This document shows positions 32,400 through 41,683 of a stretch of 64,000 nucleotides of DNA, piece by piece. Both the position numbers and the translations under genes were made by a program. The DNA comes from Lactarius indigo. Taxonomy: Eukaryota > Basidiomycota > Agaricomycetes > Russulales > Russulaceae. Below the pieces are notes generated by a model. The model was not told the DNA's origin. It made no database searches and saw only the letters and a list, made by a program, of their open reading frames with translations. Each line of letters starts with the position of its first letter. The stretch's first letter is position 1. The stretch lies in assembly GCA_025766275.1 (NCBI GenBank), contig JAFKAC010000079.1, positions 1 to 64,000 on the forward strand, written 5' to 3'.

Positions 32400-35110
32400 G
32401 ACTCAAAGTGCTTTCCCATGTAACAATCCTTTCCTTCGTTGGTTGGCGTAGAGGGGTGCGTATGCTCGAGAAACTCTAATGACTAACTCGTGCATTTGGT
32501 GGTTCGCAGGTGCCGTGTCGGTCGTGCGAACACATGCGATCTGGCCAGATGTCGTGGGCTTCTTTATTCTGGCCTGGGTGTTCGGTACGTAGTTCGCTCC
32601 TGCGTTGATCATATCTCTGATGCGTCGAGTGACCGCTGTCGTTGTTTTCACGCTCATAGATTTGATCACATAACAGCTTTTCACCCTCTTGGGTATTCTG
32701 TAATGTGTGGTTCGCCGCTGGTTTGGTGCATCGTTTGGGTTTCTTCCACTGCTTTGTCGATTGTCGGTAATCTGTGAGTGGTTCGCAGTTCGCAGTTTTT
32801 GGTGCGGTGGTCAATGCTGTGTGTCAATTGCGCGTTGGTGAGTCTCTTCGCGATTGTCGATGAGTTGTTTGGCTCAAATTCGGATGTCTGATCGTACTTA
32901 GTCTGGTAGGGCTCGAGTATGCTGTCGCAGTTCCTCTTTCTGTTGGGATCAGTTTTCGCGAGTTTTCCTCGCTACCCCTATCTGAGTGAACTGACTCAAT
33001 ATACTGGCATTCGGGGTACAGTCCGTCCCGTTGTGCTGCGTCGCGTGGGACTGCCAGCCTGCTTCTTTTACATCGGGAGCCAGTTCTACACTGGTGGACC
33101 CTTTTGTGACCTGCAGCGGGTCATAGCCCACCTCGACATCTTTGAGCGATTCGGTGGGTTTGCAACTTGTTTCTTCTTGTAGTTTCAGTTTCTCTAGGTC
33201 GTTCTTCGCATCCTTGCAGGATGACAGGCCCCGGAGTGCGTTTTCATCCGCGTGCCGTTCGGATCTGACCCATCTGGCGGTACTCCTTCTCTTCGGTTTT
33301 GGGGTACCGAGTGATGAATCGCCGTCAATTGTCCATGCGTTCCGGAAGTTGGCGAAGCTGTCCCAACTCGTTTCATCAGCATTGGTAGAGTGATTCATGT
33401 GGTTTTCTACCTTTAATTGATTTTTCTGAGTTCATACCCAATCGCCGACGTGGGGTCTGCAGATGTATGACAGCATCGGGTGAGTCTGCTTGATCAGTTT
33501 GATCATCATACCTGTTTGTCTATTGACCGTTTGCCGCAAGTGAAACTGGAACAAGAACTGTTCTCCTTTCGCCAGATCTTCATTGAAGCTATTGGGCGAT
33601 GCCCTGCAGAGTTCCCTTCCACAGGTGCGTCCGAGTTTTTGTTGTGGTTTCGTTCGACGATTCTGAGCCAGCGGTGGGCGATGCATCTCCCTCAGTGGGG
33701 CTTCGGTTTACTTTGCTAGTCGTTCTTGTTTCTGACTGTGTCTCTTCCATGGGCATTTTGTTCCAGTGTGGTAGAGTCCTCGTGTCGTGTGGACCATCTC
33801 GGCGATTCTTGCACGTGTTCCTTTTTGTCCACCCCTATCGAACAGGGACCTCTTATCGATTCTAGTTGATCCGTCGGGTATTCTACCTCAATTGTCGTCC
33901 CTTTCCGGGCTCTTGGTCATTCGATGCGTGTTCTCGTGTGACCTTGTTGGACAAGCTTCGACTTATCCGACTAGGTGCGTCTCCTCGTGTATTTTTGCTA
34001 CGTGGGCCTCAACTTATCTGACTCGGTGTGTCTCCTCGTGGACTTTTGTTACACGGGCTTCGACTTGGTTGGTTCGTTATCCGCTGCTGGTGTGCTGATG
34101 ATCGTAATCGATCTACCAGAGTTCTGGTTTTAGTGGCTACGGCGCCGCTAAGTGCTGGGGCATTCAGCGTGGCTTTTCGGAGTTCAACACCAGGGATCGT
34201 ATTGATCGATATTTCGGATTGATTTCGCTGCTGGATGTGGGTTCGTAATTTGTCATTCATTTGTATATGCTGGTTTTCTGATGGACCCTCCAGGTCGTCG
34301 ATGGGTGGCCTCAACACGTCCGATGTTGAGTTACTGCTTACACAATGGAGGTCAGTCAGGTCTGAGGGGCTCGGAGTCCTCGTTTCCATAATTGGTGTCA
34401 AGTTAGCCAGTTTCTCAGCGTCGATACCCCTGTCGTAATTTCGTGCGAGGAGCAATCAATTGCTGTTCAAAACTTTCGAGTTTAATGTGGTGCCACGTCA
34501 TTGGTGGCATTCGTGAAACTTTGTTTTTGTTTATTGATTTCATCGTGCCGCCATATAACTCCAGCGGTACTTCTTCCTGCCTTCCCGTCTGTGAGTACCA
34601 GTCGAGCAGGTCAGTGTCGTTCCGGAGCAGTATCTCTAGGGACCCGTGCCATTCCTTCATGGGTCGTGCCTTTGTCGTGATTCATTTCCGCATCGAGTTT
34701 ACTTCAAAGTTTACGTGACATCTGTTCCGCTTAGATTCATTCGTGCAGCGAGTTCAGGGTTCTGGTTGAGTCGGGTGTTCCATCCTCGATCATCCATTTG
34801 CGCATCATACTATCCGCACAGGCTTCGACTTTGGGGTCCTGTCCATGTGTGGTCTGCTGTCCACGTAGAGCCGTAGTTCGTGTGTCATAGGTGTCGGGCA
34901 AGTTCGTGTTCAGGGTTCGGGTGCTCGGCGTATTGAGCGTGAGGTTCATTTGTCAGGGGATCGGTGCATAATCGGGTGTGTTCAGTATCGTCAGGTTGCT
35001 CCGCGCTCGTCCTACAAGCATCAGGAAAAACCTCCCACGCTAGCGAGGGATAACACACGACTAAATTATCAACATGGGAGACAAGGGAGATAATGTGCCA
35101 ATATTTCGTC
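32400..35110 (-). other. Probable upstream interior of the BTB element, broken short frames
   Basis: Several minus-strand frames of 80-150 codons occur (for example 32949-33398, 34009-34455, 34415-34660). Their composition is protein-like, but they share no recognisable domain. They have the same sense as the BTB ORF and may be exons or frameshifted pieces of the same element's 5' part. No reverse transcriptase or integrase motif is seen, so the element looks non-autonomous. Confidence 0.3.
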
Positions 35111-35337
35111 ACTAAGACCAGTAATGCTCTAATCCTTCATGCGGCAATCAATCACCACCAATTATCTACTAAAATATCGTGTAATTATCTCGATCAGTTT
35201 ATGTAAATGTTTTACAACTCCAAAACTAGAATGCTCCAGGTAGTCCAATAATGCGGAATAGATGTACACTTCGAAGACTGTACTACAGGAATAATGCTTA
35301 CACTACCACACATTGTCGCCGCCGTTGTAGCGGCAGT

Positions 35338-35459
35338 ACATCAGGAAAACAAAAAGTTACTAGAAGCAATAGCCGTGACTAGTGCTGACTAGTGATACCC
35401 AAATATGGTAGGGGCTAGTTCCCCTAGTCACGGCTAGTCAAATTTTGTTTTGCTGATGT
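35338..35459. repeat. Small palindromic (MITE-like) element
   Basis: 122 bp with terminal inverted repeats ACATCAGGAAAACAAAA and TTTTGTTTTGCTGATGT. An inner inverted repeat is built from AGCCGTGACTAG and CTAGTCACGGCT. No convincing target duplication is visible. No coding capacity. Confidence 0.65.
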
Positions 35460-36053
35460 CAAGGGGGGGCCGGAATTCTTAAAATTGCACGGGGTCGGTA
35501 AATTTTTTTAAGGGGTTGGGCCGTACCCCCCCCCCCCCCTACCCCCAAAAAGGAAATTAAAGGCCAAATATGGAAATTTCTTAGATTACCCCACCCCATC
35601 GTGCATTGCTGCCAAACCGCTGGCACCACACACGTTTCTGTGTGTTCTATAAACATTGCCATGAGTGCTGTATGCTACCACCAAGCTGTGAACATGCAAC
35701 TTCATCGCTTACATTTATCATAGTTGAGTTCCCCTAACTTTTAAGTTCAGTGTCAGTGTGGCTTATTCTTTTTGTTCTCCGGCTTTCTGCATTTGTCCGC
35801 GGCCTTATTGGCTCAAACAAGACGTATCTCTGACTCATACAACTACATATGTGAAGTTTTGTGTTATGCGCAAACGTGCACAACCATTTTCGACCACCTG
35901 CAACAACCCGACCTCGTTTCTGTTCCCGACCCCGCCGCATGTCTATGCACGTTTATCTCTTCGAGAAAAACACGTCTCCAATCACCGCGGACCTGTATGC
36001 GACGGCGCGCGTTCCGCGGACGCGTGCGCGACACCTTGCGACGCATCACATGC
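35460..36053. other. No gene recognised
   Basis: Contains a run of about 15 C at 35527-35541 and otherwise unassigned sequence. No supported gene. Confidence 0.3.
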
Positions 36054-36683
36054 TGATGAACAGCACACATGAAGATGATACTCACAGTGACAAGAAGACT
36101 GTGGTGAGATATCAGAAGTGGCTGAAGGGCAGCAACAGGGGTGAAGTCAAGCAGAGTGAAGCAGAGGTTGTCTGGCACACAAGCAGTGAGAACTGATGTT
36201 GTTACATTTAGAGGGAAGGGAGCTTACCTGGCACACAAGCAGTGAGAACTGATGTGGACCAGGAGCGTGCATGGTACTCTACTTATACTCCTACAGAGGG
36301 TGACAGTAGTACAAGGTAGGTAACGCTAGTCACAGAATACAAAGGTACTATTGTTCTACAAAGGGACAAAAGAGTGGACGCTTTGAGAACAAGGAAAAGG
36401 AGAACAAGAAGAGTCCAGAACTAGATGATATCATACTGACATCATAATAAGGATAATACCAAGTAAAGAACAAAGGAAAGTACAAAGACGTTATACAACG
36501 CAGAGTCCGGATGTATGATGTCATTAGAAGTACAGTGATGTCATATGTGACGCAATGATAAGTCCAGATTGTACAGATCAAACAGTATCTAATCTACAAG
36601 TCCTGTATATCTAATCTAAAGCAGTCCATGCTGCAAGTCCGGTCCGTACGAGCCGCTAAGTGCGCAGGGGTCACTTATCAACA
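36054..36683 (-). repeat. Solo LTR, family Z (TSD CATGC)
   Basis: This 630-bp LTR is flanked by CATGC at 36049-36053 and 36684-36688. On the minus strand it begins TGTTGATAAG, has GTATAAGTAG (TATA-like) in the middle, and contains two copies of a CATCAGTTCTCACTGCTTG block. It is the best preserved family-Z copy in the window. Confidence 0.88.
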
Positions 36684-37079
36684 CATGCCCCAAGACCTGT
36701 AGATGCTCTTAGACGGAGTTGGGGCTCAGGCCACTGTAACTGTAGTTAAGGAAATTCCTCATAGAATAGTACAGTAACATGTAGTAAATAGAATTCTAGT
36801 ATCCCTTTGAAAAAACCCGCCATGCAACAGGTATGGGTTTTGTATGGGTACCTCAGATCTGACCCACACCCACACCCACAAACCCATATTTGGGTACCCG
36901 CATGGATTTACAAACCCACAATATGCACTATTGCTGAGATGATACGGGGGAAAAGCGGGAAATTTCCAGATCGGCCTGGCCTTAGACACCCAAAAAGCAA
37001 ATTTTTTTAGAGACTTTCGGTCGACCCCCCCCACCTCGGGTCACGGAACCACAGCCCGGCCCCCCCTTGGCTGATGTAG
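36684..37079. other. No gene recognised
   Basis: Unassigned sequence with a CCCACACC-rich microsatellite-like stretch at 36860-36880. Confidence 0.3.
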
Positions 37080-37620
37080 TCTTCGTCACCTCACAGTCAT
37101 CGTCGTGATCGCAATCCCCACAGCCACCCCGTTGTTGTCACTCATTGTCACTGTAGCCATTGTCCTCGCATCACAGTCGTCGTAGCTGTAGTTGTGCTTG
37201 AGGTGTCGCCACTTTTCAGCCACGGCCATCGTCGTCTTCATCACCATCACAGCCACAGTCATTGTTGTAATCTTCGTCCCCGCCGTTGAGGTCGTCATCC
37301 AGTTGTGCTTGTGTTGTTGCTATTTCTTTGTGACCGCAGTCATTGCAGTCATCTTCGTTGTCACCATTACTGCCTTGCAGCTGACATAGTCATGGTCATC
37401 GCCCATGTCCTCATTGTGGTTAGGGTCACACTGCACGGGCATCGGCGGAATGTGGTGGCAGTGGTGGTGGTGGTGGTCCGGGTCTGGGTCATACATAACC
37501 ATGTCAGGATCGCACGGCCGAGATGCCATCATAGTGGAAAGTCACCGCTTGTGGCTGGTATCGTCATTGTCGTTGAAGTGAGGGGGTCATCTGTCATCGT
37601 CGCATGCTCCACAGCAGCAA
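37080..37620. repeat. Diverged trinucleotide-rich block (GTC/ATC-type)
   Basis: Over 500 bp the sequence is a loose period-3 mixture of GTC, GTT, ATC, ATT and GTG triplets. Frames translate to Val/Ile-rich on plus and Asp/His-rich on minus. It looks like an old expanded trinucleotide repeat rather than a gene. Confidence 0.5.
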
Positions 37621-38509
37621 GAAGATGGCAAGCATGACAGCACCAAAGAAGATGCCTGGTGTGGCTCATTGGTTTCACCTCTGCATGGAGGTGTGGTACT
37701 GGTGGACTCTAGTGCTGTACAGGGGAGAGGTGAGACAACAGAGCAGGACAATGGAGCAGAAGCATGAAGGCAAAGTCAAAAAAATGAAGCAAGTCACGTT
37801 TATTGTTGATTGGTCTGGGCGTGGGAAGCCTTTCCCACGTTCGTTCATACAATAATGGACCACAATGTTCCATTTTGGTACTGTATGTGCATGCACTCTT
37901 TTCCCTTCACTGATCTCTTGTTCCCCCCTCCCCCGTCACTGGTTCATCCACCATTCCTTCCTCCACTTTCTGAGCCTACCTCCCGCACATCATGCTCCCC
38001 CCATAACAGACCCAAGGCAGTCAGATGCCACCCCTCCAATGTGCAAGCCTCAGAATGGAAAAAAAAAAAACAGCACGTTCTTTTTTTTTTTTCTTCATTT
38101 ATCTCTGAAACATTCTAATTTATTGATTGCAGGTCCTCCCACTGCTATACAACTGATGTAGCTCTTATGACTGCAATCATTTGATGCACAGCAACAATGT
38201 CATCACTGCCACTACCACCTTAGTCATTGCTGTGTCATCAAACATAGTTGTAAGTCCAAATATGTTCATCCCTTGCGTCCTCACTAACTAGTCACTATTG
38301 CCCCTATACAAGCTCCTGTGCACCTGCCACTCAAGACACTGTCGATGGTTCCACCCCTGCAAATTTAAAACAGATGAGTACCGGTCTATGTAAGTAACAA
38401 TACGCTCACATTCATCACAGGTCTTACACAACTGCTCTGACATGACACCTGTTGCCGTCGACCCCAAAGCCACTGCCTCACTTGGTCCCTCCCATCTCCA
38501 CTCCTACAA
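37621..38509. other. No gene recognised; left flank of element C1
   Basis: Unassigned. It has an A12 run at 38049-38060 and a T14 run near 38075-38090. The 5-bp TACAA at 38505-38509 is the left target-site duplicate of element C1. Confidence 0.4.
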
Positions 38510-38994
38510 TGTTACGTTTCCGACGCATTGACCCTTACTGTACCGGTTGTGACTACGGCGGTAAGGTAGATTAGTCACGGACTCACGGCCTTAGGGCTTT
38601 ACGATGTAGTATGATAGGAGATTGCGCGTGATTGCTGACTGGACTCTGACTCGATCCTAATACTAGTAGTAGTAGTATTAGGATTGCGATACTTACGCGA
38701 TACGTTGGATGCTATCTTACTGTGACTCATAGCAGCGCTTGAAAGCCTGCTCCTTCTGTATTTAAAGTAGCCGTGGAAGACCAAGACTCGCCATCTTGGT
38801 CTTCTTCAATCGTCACTTGTCTTGCCTCTGTTTGTCTCGTCTCTCCTTGTCTCGAGTCAAAAACGTCTAGTTGCCTTAGTGTCTTCGAACATCTAAGAAC
38901 CGCCTTCGTGCCATACGCCTCCGAGCGTGATCAGCTAAGTGATAGTCGCCCCTCATTCAAGCTCAAGTCGAGCTAACGCTGTGACGGCGTTACA
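38510..38994 (+). repeat. 5' LTR of C1
   Basis: 485 bp, TGTTAC...GTTACA. U3 contains several ATGs (for example near 38606 and 38707), but the part after the inferred transcript start (38793) contains none. Confidence 0.97.
38759..38803 (+). promoter_or_regulatory. TATA box, inferred transcript start and start-site hairpin of C1
   Basis: TATTTAAA at 38759-38766 lies 34 bp before ATCTTGGTCTT (38793-38803). These 11 nt are the exact complement of the PBS at 38997-39007, so they are inferred to be the 5' end of the transcript. Upstream, AAGACCAAGA (38777-38786) is the inverted copy, so the start site sits in a hairpin. Confidence 0.7.
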
Positions 38995-38996
38995 TT

Positions 38997-39007
38997 AAGA
39001 CCAAGAT
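38997..39007 (+). promoter_or_regulatory. Self-priming primer-binding site of C1
   Basis: AAGACCAAGAT, two bases inside the LTR, is exactly complementary to the inferred first 11 nt of the transcript. This is the known arrangement for Tf1-type elements, where the RNA's own 5' end primes reverse transcription. Confidence 0.75.
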
Positions 39008-39013
39008 ATCATT

Positions 39014-40895
39014 GTGGCGACCGTCAATACCCGCGAACAGTGGACGAACTTCCGTCCTTACTATCTAGAGAGAAGAGGAGACCGTAACGTACCAACTCGG
39101 TTCCTGGGAGCAGCCCGGTGGAGAGATCGAGAAGACGAAACCGGATACTTTGTCGAGTTTAACGGACCTACGAGGTTCCGACCAGTTGAGTTCAACTTCG
39201 ACCACTTGTGTTGGGTGGAAGTTACGTGGAACCCAATAGACCATCGCTGGGACGTCATCAGACCAGCAGGAAGACAATACCAGTGCGATATTGACGCACG
39301 AGAACTGAACTCGCGTGCAGACTGGGGGCCAATCGACGGCCAAATACGAGAGCATTCGACTGGAGAAGCGGTAAGCGAAGAAACTGAAGAAGACGAACAA
39401 AGTGAAGAACAACTTCCAGCAAGCGTTGGACCCATTGAAGAATATACAATTCAGCGAGCTGAGTCCCTTCACATCTCAGAACAACCAGAAGTAATCCACG
39501 TACGCTCGCCTGCGGCAGAAATGGCCACAACAACAATGACGGCGGAAGAAATTATGACCGTCAGAGAACAAGCAGCGCGAGAAGCGGCAGAAGCAATCAG
39601 GCAGGAGTCTCAACGACATCTCATGCCCATCAATCCCGAAACGGGACACAGAATGACCGCGGACGATGCAGCAATCTTTCGCGCTATCGGACCGGACCAA
39701 GGCGACCCTCCATCAGGGGAGGGACAGCGACGAGGACTAGCACTCGACCCCCTGCCAGGATGGGGTGACCCTCCGGGAGGAGACTTCCCTCGACGACCGG
39801 GGGGTGGGGGAAACCCACCTGACCTCCCTCGCGGAGGACCTCCAGACGGAGGAGGACCCCCCGGAGGAGGAGGGGGAGGAGGAGGAGGACACCCGCCCGC
39901 TGGCGGAGGAGGCGGAGTACAGGGACACGAGAAACTCACAGGTGAACCTCCCACCATTTTTGACGGAGACCGTACCAAGGTAGACTCATTTCTCACACAA
40001 TGGCACGTGTACTGGGGAATGAACCTCGACACCACCGTCATGCGCAACGACTACCGCCGAAGCCTGTTATTCCTCTCTTACATCAAAGGGGTGACCATCA
40101 GCGAATGGGTGCTCTCGTACCTCAAGTGGCTCAACCGACAAATACAACGAGGAATAGACCAACACACAAGGGACCTGTGGAATGCCGTAGCAGAGGGTTT
40201 TAACCAAAGGTTCGTCAACACCCTCGAGTGAGAACAGGCTCAAGCCCTGTTAAGGAAAGGACTCAAAATGGTCGACGGTGATATCGACAAATACGTTAAC
40301 GAATTCGAGGAAGCAGCCAGGAAAGCAGGCTATCGCCTCAATGACCCACAAACCATCGACCTATTTACGAAGGGGCTGCCGAAGAAGTTGTATGAGAAGA
40401 CCTACGATCTGGACGAACCAGAAACTTTTGACGAATGGAAGAGAGCCACGCTCCGCCGGCAGCGGAATTATATTCACATTCGAGCAAGGGTGGACGAGTA
40501 CAAAGACACCAAACCCAAGAAGACGGGCAACGCCAATTGGACCGTCCCACAAAATCTCGCAAATCCCTGGGCAATGGACACATCCGCAGATCGAACAAGA
40601 GCCAGGCTGGCGGGGTCGGAAGAAATCGACTACGGGAAGCCGCCATATACCAACCTACCCCCGTTTCCCCCAAGAGGAGGACCAGGCGTACGAGGACGAG
40701 GAAGGGGAAGAATGCGCCGTGACCTAAGGACAGTCCTGTGCTATAACTGCAATGCACCGGGCCACCTCTCACGAAATTGCCCCCATCCACGACAGCCGCG
40801 GCAATGGCAGTCTCAGAACCCCGGACCGTCCGGAGTCCGGATGACGGAGACGGACTATCACACGCAAGAAATGCCACCGGCCCACATACAGGCCG
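39014..40895 (+). pseudogene. C1 Gag, main part (one in-frame TGA; split by element B)
   Basis: Gag appears to start at GTG 39014, in context ATTGTGG (A at -3, G at +4). There is an in-frame stop at 38996 and no ATG before 39521. Residues 1-169 form a conserved N-terminal domain shared with families A and B. An internal Met (MATTTMTAEE, 39521) in good context could start a shorter form. Residues about 230-305 are a Gly/Pro-rich linker, then comes a capsid-like helical region from about 325. A TGA at 40229-40231 interrupts the frame. Beyond it the same frame continues to a CX2CX4HX4C zinc knuckle (CYNCNAPGHLSRNC) near residue 576. The frame is cut at 40895 by element B and resumes in phase at 48637. 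Gag binds RNA and builds the particle. Confidence 0.88.
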
Positions 40896-41475
40896 TGTTA
40901 TGATCCGACGCTTCGGACCTAAGTCACAGTATGTTTCCACCCTGCCTTTCCCCTTTCTGTACTATACCTTGTTACCAAAGGAGCTACTGTTACTAGTGGC
41001 GCTGTTTCTTTGATCCGAACTTCTGTTTACTCCGTTTAGTCTCTTTGATATTGTGTGGACTTGTGTTCATGTTGTTTGGAACCCTGTCCTATATAAACCT
41101 GTACCATAGACCGTAGGAAGCCAGACTTGGCTTCGTTTGCAATCTAGCAACCTTGCCTCCGTACTTTGGTGTGACCTCGCCTTATCCCTCTCTTCTTGTG
41201 CATCCCCTACCTCAGTCCCTAACCAGGACACTTTGAAGTCTTTGCAGTTGAACTATATCAACGCGTTACACCTGTTATACTCTGTGCACTAGCAAGATCA
41301 AGTGTAGAGAAGTGTTAGACACTTCGGACGAGGAGTCCTACATTACAGAGTAGTGCTGCACCTTGTGCCACATTTTTATCACTCGTATTTCATAGCAATA
41401 AGACAACAGAGGTCTTCGCTTGATACTTGTGTGACTCAGAACCTTTAGAACCCACGCCCCTGCTAGGGCGTAACA
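40896..41475 (+). repeat. 5' LTR of element B
   Basis: 580 bp, TGTTATG...CGTAACA. U3 includes ATGs, but no ATG occurs from the inferred start at 41123 to the LTR end. Two decayed solo copies of this LTR are at 11319-12479. Confidence 0.97.
41090..41133 (+). promoter_or_regulatory. TATA box and inferred transcript start, element B
   Basis: TATATAAA at 41090-41097 is 33 bp before AGACTTGGCTT (41123-41133), the exact complement of the PBS. GAAGCCA just upstream forms a small hairpin with TGGCTTC at the start. Confidence 0.7.
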
Positions 41476-41476
41476 T

Positions 41477-41487
41477 AAGCCAAGTCT
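41477..41487 (+). promoter_or_regulatory. Self-priming primer-binding site, element B
   Basis: AAGCCAAGTCT, one base inside the LTR, complements the inferred first 11 nt of the transcript exactly. The sequence differs from A and C, but the geometry is the same, so LTR and PBS have co-evolved. Confidence 0.75.
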
Positions 41488-41683
41488 ACAACTCCCAACA
41501 CACCCAAGACACTACTGCCACATAGCAGAGTGGGCGACGATCCAAGAGGACGCATCAGCCAACAACCAGACACTCCACAGAACCCAGAAACGACGGCATA
41601 GCCGGGCGACGGATCCTCCTTGACACAAGAGGCCGCTTCAGCCATCCCCTTACACAAATCAGCACCCAAGACAGACCACAATC

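Noticed and set aside
37305..37637. 110-codon Val-rich frame
   Set aside because: It results from the period-3 composition of the trinucleotide block; all frames are biased.
38995..39013. tRNA-primed PBS in C1
   Set aside because: The sequence does not begin with TGG and matches the LTR's own transcript start over 11 nt, so self-priming explains it better.
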